Source: an uncultured Bacteroides sp. (GTDB lineage Bacteria > Bacteroidota > Bacteroidia > Bacteroidales > Bacteroidaceae). Taken from it: DNA of 10,266 nt. This document shows positions 1 to 8,145 of the stretch, one piece after another. The stretch covers positions 1 to 10,266 of the forward strand of contig URWA01000046.1 in the NCBI GenBank assembly GCA_900551445.1, read 5' to 3'. The position numbers were made by a program, and so were the translations under genes. A model generated the notes under the pieces. That model ran no database searches and had not been told where the DNA came from. It saw only the letters and a list, made by a program, of their open reading frames with translations. Each line of letters starts with the position of its first letter. The stretch's first letter is position 1.

Positions 1-86
1 CTATATTTCAATAATTTCAAAGAACTATTTATCCACTTTTACGGGACAGTAGTGACATTCCATCTTCCTGGAAAGGAAAGCGCATC

Positions 87-2558
87 ATGCTTTTTCTGGA
101 ACGTCCTCACATTGAAACCACGGTCTGGGTAAACAACCAGCGCATCGGCTCACAAAACAGCCTCACCACGCCACACGAATATGATATCACTTCGGCCATA
201 AAGCCGGGAAAGTCCACACTGACACTACGCATAAACAATGACGAAAAATGTGCCAAAGTAGGACTAAACTCGCACAGCATCACTGACCACACACAAGGCA
301 ACTGGAACGGAGTGGTGGGACGCATGCTGCTTTATGCCGTTCCAGACACTCACTTTGAAGGCATCCAGGTATATCCGGAACCCGACAAACAACAGGCCCG
401 GGTACGTGTGGTCGTGCAAGGCCAGAAAGGCAGTGTGAAGCTGGCTCTGAAAGCAGAAAGTTTCAACAGCGAGACTCATCACCAAGTACCGGAAATCACA
501 CAAACTTTTTCCAAGAAGCAACTGAGCGATACCCTGGAAATGGTACTGCCTATGGGCAAAGACGTACAACTGTGGGATGAATTCCATCCGGCACTCTACC
601 GGCTGACCGCTACCCTGACCCAAGGAAAGCAGACAGAGCAGCGTGACGTAGAATTCGGGATGCGTACCTTTACCATTCAAGGGCGCTGGTTTTACGTGAA
701 CGGAAGAAAAGTCATGTTGCGGGGTACAGTAGAGAACTGTGATTTTCCGCTCACAGGTTATCCGCCTATGGACGAAGAAAGCTGGGAACGGGTATTCCGC
801 ATCTGCCGCAATTACGGACTGAACCACATGCGCTTCCATTCCTACTGTCCGCCGGAGGCAGCCTTCAAGGCCGCCGACCGGGTAGGATTCTACCTGCAAC
901 CGGAAGGCCCGAGCTGGCCGAACCATGATGTACGTCTGGGGCAAGGGCAATATATCGACCATTATCTGATGGACGAAACCATCCGTATGAGCAAATGGTA
1001 TGGAAACCATGCCTCTTTCTGCATGCTGGCCTGCGGCAATGAGCCGTCCGGCAACTGGGTACCCTGGGTTTCCAATTTCGTCGACTTCTGGAAAGCGCAC
1101 GACACCCGTCGGGTATATACTGGTGCTTCTGTAGGAGGAGGATGGGCCTGGCAACCCAAAAGCCAATATCATGTGAAGGCAGGAGTCAGAGGACTGGAAT
1201 GGAACAAACAGAGACCGGAGACGCTGACCGACTTCAGAGAACGTATTGATACGGTAAAACAACCGTTTGTCTCACACGAAACAGGACAATGGTGTGTCTT
1301 CCCGAATTTTAATGAAATCCAGAAATATACAGGAGTCAACAAAGCCGGTAACCTGGAAATCTTCCAATACCTGCTCGATGCACACGGCATGAAAAACAAA
1401 GGACACGATTTCATGATGGCTTCAGGAAAGTTACAGGCTCTTTGCTACAAACATGAAATCGAACGTACCCTGCGTACACCCGACTATGCCGGATTCCAGC
1501 TGCTGGCCCTCAATGATTATTCCGGACAAGGGACAGCTCTCGTAGGTATTCTGGACGTATTCTTCGAAGAAAAGGGATACATAAACGCAGCACAATGGAG
1601 ACGGTTCTGCAGCCCGACGGTCCCGCTGATACGTACGGAAAAATTCGTCTATACAACCCACGAAACTTTCCATGCCGGCGTAGAAGTGTCACATTTCGGA
1701 GAAAAACCGCTCCACGACGCAAAAGTCACCTACCGCATCACCGATGCTTACGGAAAGGTCTATGCCCAAAATGTGTTAGGAAGATTCGACATTCCTATCG
1801 GGAACCTGAATTCAACAGGCGAAATCAACTTCCCATTGAAAGACATTCCTCATGCCATGAAACTGAATGTAGAGGTACGGATTGAAGGAACAGATGCGGT
1901 GAACGACTGGGATTTCTGGGTATATCCTGAAAAAGTCGACATCGAAACGGGAGAAGTATATCAGACAGATTCTCTGGACAGTAAGGCCCTGAACGTCTTG
2001 GAACAAGGAGGAAAAGTCCTCATCACGGCAGGACGGAAAGTATCCTACGGAAAAGAAGTTGTACAGTACTTTACTCCTGTATTCTGGAATACTTCCTGGT
2101 TCAAGATGCGTCCGCCTCATACCACGGGGATCCTGACCAACCCTCACCACCCTCTGTTCCGGGAATTCCCCACTGAATACCACAGCAACCTGCAATGGTG
2201 GGAATTACTGAACCGGGCTCCGGTCATGCAATTCACGGATTTCGACGAAAGTTTCCAGCCGCTCATCCAAAGCATTGACACCTGGTTCATCAGCCGTAAG
2301 ATTGGGGTTCTGTTTGAGGCCAACGTGCTGAACGGCAAACTCATCATGACGACCCTGGACCTGGACAGCGAGCCGGACAAACGAATTGTAGCTCGACAGC
2401 TGAAGAAATCGGTGCTTGATTACATGAACTCCGACAGTTTCCATCCAACGTATCGTGCGGATGTCAAACAAATTCAGGAACTGTTCACCAAAGTGGCTGG
2501 TTCACCGATGTTATATACCAAGGACTCTCCCGATGAATTGAAACCGAAACTGAAATAA
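87..2558 (+). CDS. Glycoside hydrolase family 2 protein, 5'-truncated or frameshifted
   Basis: This is a retaining exo-glycosidase of the beta-galactosidase/beta-glucuronidase superfamily; the substrate cannot be read from sequence. Numbering from the ATG at 87: the rest of a sugar-binding jelly-roll domain (1-90, with VWVNNQRIG and DITSAIKPG), an Ig-like domain (about 95-195), and a TIM barrel (about 200-510). The barrel carries CGNEP (acid/base E319) and SHETGQW (probable nucleophile E398). A second Ig-like domain follows (about 515-615), then a C-terminal alpha/beta domain (about 615-790) that I cannot name. The ATG at 87 falls in the middle of a beta-sandwich strand (GKRIMLFLERP), about 70-100 residues after a normal GH2 start, and no signal peptide is present. 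The matching frame continues upstream as IPSSWKGKRI but meets a stop at 12-14. The frame at 1-57 (FYGTVVT) would join it if one base were added near 57. It is therefore either a pseudogene, a sequence error, or a gene whose 5' end lies left of the window. GH2 identity is secure; intactness is doubtful. Confidence 0.85.
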   Translation: MLFLERPHIETTVWVNNQRIGSQNSLTTPHEYDITSAIKPGKSTLTLRINNDEKCAKVGLNSHSITDHTQGNWNGVVGRMLLYAVPDTHFEGIQVYPEPDKQQARVRVVVQGQKGSVKLALKAESFNSETHHQVPEITQTFSKKQLSDTLEMVLPMGKDVQLWDEFHPALYRLTATLTQGKQTEQRDVEFGMRTFTIQGRWFYVNGRKVMLRGTVENCDFPLTGYPPMDEESWERVFRICRNYGLNHMRFHSYCPPEAAFKAADRVGFYLQPEGPSWPNHDVRLGQGQYIDHYLMDETIRMSKWYGNHASFCMLACGNEPSGNWVPWVSNFVDFWKAHDTRRVYTGASVGGGWAWQPKSQYHVKAGVRGLEWNKQRPETLTDFRERIDTVKQPFVSHETGQWCVFPNFNEIQKYTGVNKAGNLEIFQYLLDAHGMKNKGHDFMMASGKLQALCYKHEIERTLRTPDYAGFQLLALNDYSGQGTALVGILDVFFEEKGYINAAQWRRFCSPTVPLIRTEKFVYTTHETFHAGVEVSHFGEKPLHDAKVTYRITDAYGKVYAQNVLGRFDIPIGNLNSTGEINFPLKDIPHAMKLNVEVRIEGTDAVNDWDFWVYPEKVDIETGEVYQTDSLDSKALNVLEQGGKVLITAGRKVSYGKEVVQYFTPVFWNTSWFKMRPPHTTGILTNPHHPLFREFPTEYHSNLQWWELLNRAPVMQFTDFDESFQPLIQSIDTWFISRKIGVLFEANVLNGKLIMTTLDLDSEPDKRIVARQLKKSVLDYMNSDSFHPTYRADVKQIQELFTKVAGSPMLYTKDSPDELKPKLK

Positions 2559-2562
2559 AGCG

Positions 2563-2583
2563 GACTGCAACAGTCACTTTTTT
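2563..2583 (+). terminator. Small hairpin with T run directly after the GH2 gene
   Basis: GACTG (2563-2567) pairs with CAGTC (2571-2575) around a CAA loop, followed by ACTTTTTT. The stem is only 5 bp, so on its own it would be a weak Rho-independent terminator. It lies 5 bases after the GH2 stop codon and precedes a longer hairpin at 2594-2635. Confidence 0.4.
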
Positions 2584-2593
2584 ACAATAAAAC

Positions 2594-2640
2594 AACATCC
2601 CTCCCGTTACAGTTTTCTGTAGCAGAAGGGATGTTTCTAT
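2594..2640. terminator. Hairpin terminator between convergent GH2 and 7TM-HD genes
   Basis: AACATCCCT (2594-2602) pairs perfectly with AGGGATGTT (2627-2635). Inside it, GTTACAG (2606-2612) pairs with CTGTAGC (2617-2623) around a TTTT loop, with a 3x3 internal loop between the two stems. The + strand side continues T-rich (TTTCTATTTTCCTTTTATTT). The other strand also runs into T-rich sequence. It therefore probably stops transcription from both the GH2 gene (+) and the convergent membrane phosphohydrolase gene (-), which ends at 2648. Confidence 0.75.
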
Positions 2641-2647
2641 TTTCCTT

Positions 2648-4705
2648 TTATTTCTTCAGTTCCGGATAACTGATACGTGTGTGATACATGGTTTTCAGTT
2701 TTTCCTTGAATACCGCCTTCACCGTCGCAATATCCTTGAACGTGATCGGACATTCCTTGAAATACCCGTCCTGTACCTGACTGTCGATAATTTTCTCTAC
2801 CAAAGCCGAAATACTTTCCTCCGTATACTCCGGCAGACTTCTGGAAGCGGCTTCCACAGAATCGGCCATCATCAGGATAGCCTGCTCCTTAGTGAAGGGG
2901 TTAGGCCCCGGATAGCGGAAAGCTTCCTTATCGACTTCTTCATCGGGATGTTCATTCTGGTAAGATATATAGAAATACTTGGTCAGTCCTTTTCCGTGAT
3001 GCGTGCAGATGAAATCTTTGATCACCTGCGGCAAATCGTGCTTGTCGGCCAATTTCATTCCGTCGGTCACATGGCTGATGACAATCTGCGCACTCTGCTT
3101 GTAGCTGAGCTGGTCGTGCGGATTCACACCCGACTGGTTTTCCGTAAAGAAGGCAGGATTCATCATCTTCCCGATATCATGGTACATGGCGCCTGTACGT
3201 ACCAGCTGACTGTTGGCCCCAATCCGGTTGGCCGCCGCAGCCGTCAGGTTGGCCAGCTGAAGCGAATGTTGGAACGTGCCGGGTGCTACCTCCGACATCT
3301 CACGCATCAGCTTGTTGTTGATATTCGACAATTCCACCAAGGTGACATTCGAAGTAAAGCCGAATGTCTTTTCCAGAATGAACAGCAACGGATACGTAAA
3401 CAACAGCAAAATACCGTTCAACATAAAGTTCATATACATGTGCGTGCTCAGCTGGGCCACCTCACTGACATGAATCAGGTCGAGCGCCAGATACATCAGG
3501 GCATAAGCACATGCCACAATCAACGCGCTGCGGAAGAGCTGGGAACGCTGGGACAGCTCCCGCAAGCTGTAGATGCCGGCCATACCTGCCGCCATCTGCA
3601 ACAAAATAAACTCATGAGGGGTACGCAGGCAGATGGAACACAGCAGAATGGTAATGACATGAGCCATAAATGCCGTACGGGAATCCAGAAAAATACGGAT
3701 TATCAGCGGAATCATGGCAAAAGGGACAATATATACACTCATAAAGGCATGCTCTACCATCACAGAAGAGATAACCGGGAAGGCAATGATAATGATAAAG
3801 AGCAAGGCCAGCGTCCGGTGCTTTTTGTAATAATCACTCCGGAAAAGTTCCAGATAAATCATGAAGCAACCTATCAGCAAAGACACGAAGAGCAACTGAC
3901 CCAGCAAGGTCAAACGTTTCTCCGACACCGTTTCACTGCGTTTGTCCCACTCCTTCTCCAGCGACTTCAAAATGTTGTAGGTACGACTGTCAATAATCTC
4001 TCCGCGGTCAATGATTTTCTGGCCGTTCATCACAAAGCCGTTGGCCCACGACAATCCGCCCAACAGATCCTGTTTGGCCGCTTCCGATTTCTGGGCGTCA
4101 TACACCAGGTTCGGAGCAATGTATTCATTCAAGTTGCACCGCTGCAGCAACAGCCGGCGGTAATGCAACGTATCGGCAAAAATCAGCGTTTCGTAAGCCG
4201 TCTTGAAACTGTAGAGTTCGTTTATAGCCACCTGATTTGCCGTATTCTTATCCACCAGCTGAATGGAATGTACGCTGTCCTTACGCAATTTCTCCCAGTC
4301 GTTGGGGGCGAAAATCCCTTTCTCATACACCACTTTCAACAACCGTTCAATGTGATGCTGGTAGGCCGGTGCCGGAATGATGCGGTGTAAACTGTCGGTA
4401 TAGGCTTTCTTGAACTGCTGTATCATCCGTTCGCCCACGGTCTTGTCCAGCCGGTAATACGGACTGTACAGACGCATGATACTGTCCTGCTCGCGCTGCA
4501 CTTCGGTATCTTCCTTATAGATAGGAAAGTCGAAGGAAGCCTGCAACAGGCCATACTTCCAAGGTTTGTTGATGTCAAATTGATAGTTAAACCGCCCTTC
4601 TCGCGGTAAAAAATAGACAATCACACTAACGGTTACAATGAATATGCCCAGTTTATATAACAATCCTTTATAGGAAAACTGTCGTTCGGTCTGTAAACTT
4701 TTCAT
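2648..4705 (-). CDS. 7TM-HD membrane phosphohydrolase, PgpH-type (predicted cyclic-di-AMP phosphodiesterase)
   Basis: The architecture matches the PgpH/YqfF family. That family hydrolyses the second messenger cyclic-di-AMP in characterised members (Listeria PgpH); the role here is inferred from the family. Numbering from the ATG at 4705 (685 aa): one transmembrane helix at 16-33, an extracytoplasmic 7TMR-HDED domain at about 37-262, seven hydrophobic helices (about 264-286, 298-317, 321-339, 344-360, 365-381, 392-411, 425-446), then a cytoplasmic HD domain to the end. The metal-binding set is visible: H480 (FQHSL), H509-D510 (YHDIGK), H545 (ISHVTDG), H569-H570 (CTHHGK) and D615 (MADSVEA), so the enzyme looks active. 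An in-frame TTG at 4729 would add eight residues; I prefer the ATG, which gives MKSLQTERQ. It is divergent from gltX (85 bp apart) and convergent with the GH2 gene. Identity is firm; the substrate is by homology only. Confidence 0.88.
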   Translation of the reverse strand: MKSLQTERQFSYKGLLYKLGIFIVTVSVIVYFLPREGRFNYQFDINKPWKYGLLQASFDFPIYKEDTEVQREQDSIMRLYSPYYRLDKTVGERMIQQFKKAYTDSLHRIIPAPAYQHHIERLLKVVYEKGIFAPNDWEKLRKDSVHSIQLVDKNTANQVAINELYSFKTAYETLIFADTLHYRRLLLQRCNLNEYIAPNLVYDAQKSEAAKQDLLGGLSWANGFVMNGQKIIDRGEIIDSRTYNILKSLEKEWDKRSETVSEKRLTLLGQLLFVSLLIGCFMIYLELFRSDYYKKHRTLALLFIIIIAFPVISSVMVEHAFMSVYIVPFAMIPLIIRIFLDSRTAFMAHVITILLCSICLRTPHEFILLQMAAGMAGIYSLRELSQRSQLFRSALIVACAYALMYLALDLIHVSEVAQLSTHMYMNFMLNGILLLFTYPLLFILEKTFGFTSNVTLVELSNINNKLMREMSEVAPGTFQHSLQLANLTAAAANRIGANSQLVRTGAMYHDIGKMMNPAFFTENQSGVNPHDQLSYKQSAQIVISHVTDGMKLADKHDLPQVIKDFICTHHGKGLTKYFYISYQNEHPDEEVDKEAFRYPGPNPFTKEQAILMMADSVEAASRSLPEYTEESISALVEKIIDSQVQDGYFKECPITFKDIATVKAVFKEKLKTMYHTRISYPELKK

Positions 4706-4756
4706 GTCAAAGAGATATTTTGCGTGCAAAATAAGAAAAAAACGGGAAAATTAGAT

Positions 4757-4764
4757 TAATTTTG
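4757..4764 (+). promoter_or_regulatory. Putative Bacteroidetes -7 element for gltX-waaA
   Basis: TAATTTTG matches the Bacteroides -7 consensus TAnnTTTG and lies 26 bases before the gltX ATG in the divergent intergenic region. No TTTG-like -33 element is found at the usual 19-21 base spacing (the sequence there is A-rich), so support rests on the -7 match and position only. Confidence 0.4.
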
Positions 4765-4790
4765 CGGCGTATTTTTAGATAAAAACCACA

Positions 4791-6308
4791 ATGTCAGAAA
4801 GAAAAGTAAGAGTCCGTTTTGCACCGAGTCCCACAGGTGCGTTGCATATCGGCGGCGTACGTACCGCTTTGTACAATTATCTGTTTGCCCGCCAGCACGG
4901 GGGAGAACTGGTTTTCCGTATTGAAGATACCGACTCACACCGTTTCGTTCCGGGTGCTGAGGAATACATTATCGAATCGTTCAAGTGGCTGGGCATCAAG
5001 TTCGACGAAGGTGTCAGCTTCGGAGGAAACTATGGTCCGTACCGCCAGTCGGAACGCCGTGACATTTACAAGAAGTATGTGCAGGTGCTGCTGGACAACG
5101 GAAAGGCTTACATCGCTTTCGATACGCCCGAAGAACTGGAAGCCAAACGCAAGGAAATTCCAAACTTCCAGTACGATGCTTCTACGCGTATGTCTATGCG
5201 TAACTCACTGACCCTTCCGAAAGAAGAAGTAGACAAACTGATTGCAGAAGGCAAACAGTATGTGGTCCGCTTCAAGATTGAGCCGAACGAAGACGTGCAT
5301 GTACATGATATCATCCGCGGAGAAGTGGTCATCAACTCTTCTATCCTCGACGACAAAGTATTATATAAATCGGCTGACGAACTGCCGACTTACCATCTGG
5401 CCAACATCGTAGACGACCACCTGATGGAAATCTCACACGTAATTCGTGGAGAGGAATGGTTGCCTTCGGCTCCGTTGCACGTACTGCTGTACCGTGCGTT
5501 TGGCTGGGAAGACACCATGCCGGAATTTGCCCACCTGCCGCTGTTGCTGAAACCGGATGGAAACGGCAAGTTGAGCAAGCGTGACGGTGACCGTCTGGGA
5601 TTCCCGGTATTCCCGCTTGAATGGCACGACCCCAAAACGGGAGAAGTTTCTTCCGGATACCGTGAATCGGGTTATCTGCCGGAAGCAGTCATCAACTTCC
5701 TGGCCCTGCTGGGATGGAACCCGGGCAACGATCAGGAAATCATGTCGATGGACGAACTCATCAAGTTGTTCGACCTGCACCGTTGCAGCAAGGCCGGTGC
5801 CAAGTTCGACTACGAAAAGGGAAAATGGTTCAACCATGAATATATCCTGATGAAGAGTGACGAAGAAATCGCCCAACTGTTCATGCCGATTCTGAAAGAA
5901 CACGGCATCGACGCACCGATGGACAAGGTGGTTACCGTAGTCGGACTGATGAAAGGCCGTGTAAGCTTCATCAAGGAATTGTGGGACACCTGCAAGTTCT
6001 TCTTCGTAGCTCCGACAGAATACGATGAAAAGACCGTGAAGAAACGCTGGAAAGAAGATTCAGCCGCACGCATGACCGAACTGGCCGACCTGCTGGAATC
6101 ACTGGATGATTTCTCACTGGCTCACCAGGAAGAAGTGGTCATGAAATGGATTGAGGACAAAGGTTACCATTTGGGTAACATCATGAATGCTTTCCGCCTG
6201 ACACTGGTAGGAGAAGGAAAAGGTCCCCACATGTTTGATATCTCAGCTGTACTGGGCAAAGAAGAAACAGTAGCACGTATGCGTCGTGCGGTAGAGGTAC
6301 TCAAATAA
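4791..6308 (+). CDS. gltX: Glutamyl-tRNA synthetase (class I)
   Basis: This cytoplasmic enzyme charges tRNA-Glu with glutamate using ATP. At 505 aa it has the usual bacterial length. The N-terminal Rossmann catalytic domain carries the HIGH-type motif HIGG (19-22) within APSPTGALHIGG, the FRIEDTD strand (42-48) and the KMSKS-type loop KLSKRDGD (260-267). The C-terminal helical anticodon-binding part includes FRLTLVGEGKGPHMFDI, which fits the conserved region before the family's C-terminus. The stretch after AYIAFDT (107-113) lacks the cysteines that bind zinc in E. coli GluRS, so it is a zinc-free form, as in many bacteria. The start ATG gives MSERKVRVRF, the expected few residues before the first strand. 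waaA begins 8 bases after the stop, so the two are probably one transcript. Whether it also charges tRNA-Gln cannot be read from sequence. Confidence 0.97.
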   Translation: MSERKVRVRFAPSPTGALHIGGVRTALYNYLFARQHGGELVFRIEDTDSHRFVPGAEEYIIESFKWLGIKFDEGVSFGGNYGPYRQSERRDIYKKYVQVLLDNGKAYIAFDTPEELEAKRKEIPNFQYDASTRMSMRNSLTLPKEEVDKLIAEGKQYVVRFKIEPNEDVHVHDIIRGEVVINSSILDDKVLYKSADELPTYHLANIVDDHLMEISHVIRGEEWLPSAPLHVLLYRAFGWEDTMPEFAHLPLLLKPDGNGKLSKRDGDRLGFPVFPLEWHDPKTGEVSSGYRESGYLPEAVINFLALLGWNPGNDQEIMSMDELIKLFDLHRCSKAGAKFDYEKGKWFNHEYILMKSDEEIAQLFMPILKEHGIDAPMDKVVTVVGLMKGRVSFIKELWDTCKFFFVAPTEYDEKTVKKRWKEDSAARMTELADLLESLDDFSLAHQEEVVMKWIEDKGYHLGNIMNAFRLTLVGEGKGPHMFDISAVLGKEETVARMRRAVEVLK

Positions 6309-6316
6309 ACGAAGAC

Positions 6317-7537
6317 ATGATTTACAATTTTATCATCGGCCTTTATACAAGTGCAGTCAGATTGGCTGCACTTTTTAATAAGAAGGTGGCTCTGATGGTC
6401 AAAGGAGAAAAGGAATCTTTTGACATTCTGAAGAATCAGATTGTACGTGGCGAAAAGTACCTGTGGTTTCACGCGGCTTCTTTGGGAGAATTTGAACAAG
6501 GCCGTCCGCTGATTGAGGAAATCCGGAAAAAATATCCGCAATACAAGATTCTCCAGACCTTCTTCTCGCCTTCCGGATACGAGGTACGGAAGAACTACAA
6601 GGGAGCGGACATCGTCTGCTATCTGCCGCTCGACACACCGGGCAACGTAAAGCGTTTCCTGGATCTGGCCCAACCTTACATGGCCTTCTTCATCAAGTAT
6701 GAGTTCTGGCAGAACTACCTGACGGAACTGCAACAACGGAATATTCCGGTCTACAGTGTGTCTTCCATCTTCCGGAAAGAGCAAATCTTCTTCCGCTGGT
6801 ATGGGAAAAGCTACCGCAAGGTGTTGAACACGTTTACCCACCTCTTCGTACAGGACGAAGCATCCGTGAAGCTGTTGCAGTCCATCGGCATCACGAATAC
6901 GACGATTGTCGGTGATACCCGTTTTGACCGGGTACTGGAAATCTGCCGTCAGGCTAAAGAGCTTCCTCTGGTAGAACTGTTCAAGGGAGATCATACCGCC
7001 TTTGTAGCCGGCAGTTCCTGGGGACCGGACGAGGATATTTTCATCCCATACTTCAACGCACATCCGGAGGTGAAGCTCATCATTGCTCCCCACGTGATTG
7101 AGGAAAGCCATTTGAAAGAGATTATCGGCAAGTTGAACCGTACGGTCGTACGTTACACGCAGGCCACAGAGGAGAAGGTGAAAGAAGCCGACTGCCTACT
7201 GATTGACTGTTTCGGTCTGTTGTCTTCCATCTACCGCTACGGAGAAATTGCCTACATCGGAGGCGGATTCGGAGTCGGTATCCACAACGTACTGGAAGCA
7301 GCGGTGTACGGCATGCCGGTCATCTTCGGCCCGAACAACAAACGTTTCCGCGAAGCACAGGGTTTGCTGCAATGCAAAGGGGGCTTTGAAATACAGGGAG
7401 CGGAAGACTTCAAGAAAATCATGGACGAGTTTCTGACCAATTACGAGGCCTTGGACAAAGCAGGCAAAAAAGCCGGAAACTATGTACGAGACAATGCCGG
7501 TGCCTTAGACAAGATTATGCATACCGTGACGCTATAA
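6317..7537 (+). CDS. waaA: 3-deoxy-D-manno-octulosonic acid (Kdo) transferase
   Basis: This inner-membrane-associated glycosyltransferase (GT30, also called KdtA) adds Kdo from CMP-Kdo to the lipid A precursor, the first step of LPS core assembly. At 406 aa it is close to the family length. An N-terminal hydrophobic anchor (about 2-20) precedes the acceptor-side domain with HAASLGEFEQ (52-61), where E58 matches the catalytic glutamate position of the family. KYEFWQNY (127-134) is also typical, and VGDTRFDRV (198-206) lies at the start of the second Rossmann half. The nucleotide-sugar binding signature GGGFGVGIHNVLEAA (315-329), followed by GMPVIFGPNNKRF, is clear. It starts 8 bases after gltX and ends 18 bases before a strong terminator, so gltX-waaA is probably a two-gene operon. 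Whether it adds one Kdo or two cannot be judged from sequence; Bacteroides lipid A is generally reported to carry a single Kdo. Confidence 0.95.
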   Translation: MIYNFIIGLYTSAVRLAALFNKKVALMVKGEKESFDILKNQIVRGEKYLWFHAASLGEFEQGRPLIEEIRKKYPQYKILQTFFSPSGYEVRKNYKGADIVCYLPLDTPGNVKRFLDLAQPYMAFFIKYEFWQNYLTELQQRNIPVYSVSSIFRKEQIFFRWYGKSYRKVLNTFTHLFVQDEASVKLLQSIGITNTTIVGDTRFDRVLEICRQAKELPLVELFKGDHTAFVAGSSWGPDEDIFIPYFNAHPEVKLIIAPHVIEESHLKEIIGKLNRTVVRYTQATEEKVKEADCLLIDCFGLLSSIYRYGEIAYIGGGFGVGIHNVLEAAVYGMPVIFGPNNKRFREAQGLLQCKGGFEIQGAEDFKKIMDEFLTNYEALDKAGKKAGNYVRDNAGALDKIMHTVTL

Positions 7538-7555
7538 TCCGTGCGCATAAAATAA

Positions 7556-7612
7556 AAAGGAGCTGAAGAGAGGAAAATTTGATTTCTTTCCTACTTCAGC
7601 TCCTTTCTTTTT
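7556..7612. terminator. Strong hairpin terminator after waaA, probably bidirectional
   Basis: AAAGGAGCTGAAG (7556-7568) pairs perfectly with CTTCAGCTCCTTT (7594-7606), a 13-bp stem. It is extended inside by AGGAAA (7571-7576) pairing with TTTCCT (7587-7592) across a small bulge. On the + strand it is followed by CTTTTT (7607-7612). On the - strand it is followed by TTTTATTTTATG, so it may also end the ABC-GntR operon transcript, which would then have a 3' tail of about 160 bases beyond the GntR stop at 7768. I see no gene between 7613 and 7767. Confidence 0.85.
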
Positions 7613-7767
7613 ATCTAACAGTATTCAAAAGAACCGTCATTTCAACATTGCTCATACGATTGGGCCTGTTGCGATGTCTGGTCTTCTTATCAGCGATCAT
7701 ATATCTTTCCTGTTGTAACACCGATTCCTTACAAAAATCATCGGTACCAGTTTTGTCTTCCCCAGAC

Positions 7768-8145
7768 TTACTCAGACTTCCTCCGTTCTTTTTGATAAAC
7801 ATCGAACATTTCTGCCAAGGTTTCCATCGGAATATGCAGCAAATACATCTCTTTGAACACATCGGGCAATACTTGCTGGAGGAAGGTCTCTTTCCGAAGT
7901 GCCACAATCTTCTGTGCAGCCCCGGTAGACACGAAATAGCCTAATCCCCGTTTGTTGTAAATAATGCCCTGATTTTGCAGGTAATCGTATGTACGGACCA
8001 CTGTATTGGCATTGACCTCCACCACGCCTGCATACTCACGGACCGACAGGATGCGCCCTTCTTCCTCGTACACATTCTGAAGAATCTCATCCATGATACG
8101 ATCGGCTATCTGCAAATAAATCGGTTTATTCTCTTTAAAAGTCAT
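7768..8145 (-). CDS. GntR-family transcriptional regulator, YtrA subfamily
   Basis: This is a small DNA-binding repressor of the YtrA branch of GntR. These proteins pair a GntR winged helix with a short helical tail instead of a full ligand-binding domain. Numbering from the ATG at 8145 (125 aa): NKPIYLQIADRIMDEIL is the typical first helix, LSVREYAGVVEVNANTVVRT (33-52) is the helix-turn-helix, and GIIYNKRGLGYFVS (60-73) is the wing. About 50 residues follow, probably for dimer formation. An upstream in-frame GTG at 8154 is possible. I chose the ATG because it forms an exact ATGA overlap with the stop of the preceding permease gene, the mark of translational coupling. Its position as the last gene of an ABC transporter operon, together with the inverted repeat at the operon promoter (9905-9928), suggests that it represses its own operon. 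The inducer is unknown; B. subtilis YtrA responds to lipid II-directed antibiotics, which cannot be assumed here. Confidence 0.92.
   Translation of the reverse strand: MTFKENKPIYLQIADRIMDEILQNVYEEEGRILSVREYAGVVEVNANTVVRTYDYLQNQGIIYNKRGLGYFVSTGAAQKIVALRKETFLQQVLPDVFKEMYLLHIPMETLAEMFDVYQKERRKSE

Noticed and set aside
75..89. GGAAAG before the ATG at 87 as a ribosome binding site supporting that start
   Set aside because: The same bases encode the conserved WKGKR strand of the GH2 sandwich domain, and Bacteroidales rarely rely on such sites, so it is likely chance.
264..1262. Antisense open frame of 332 codons within the GH2 gene
   Set aside because: It is fully covered by a recognised GH2 coding region on the other strand, with no recognisable domain and no promoter.
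2681..4390. Long + strand open frame (569 codons) antisense to the 7TM-HD gene
   Set aside because: It mirrors the codon pattern of a clearly real gene on the other strand. Its product is Gln/Arg/His-rich with no motif, which is typical of an antisense shadow.
4706..4729. Longer 7TM-HD protein starting at TTG 4729
   Set aside because: The ATG at 4705 is a better start codon, and the extra eight residues (MHAKYLFD) add no recognised feature. A TTG start cannot be excluded.
6164..7111. Antisense open frame of 315 codons spanning the end of gltX and waaA
   Set aside because: It crosses two well-identified genes on the opposite strand and shows no family features.
7579..7944. Plus-strand open frame with a lipoprotein-like stretch (LVFLSAIIYLSCC)
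   Set aside because: It starts inside the waaA terminator hairpin and runs antisense into the GntR gene. The hydrophobic stretch comes from T-rich noncoding sequence, and no promoter is seen.
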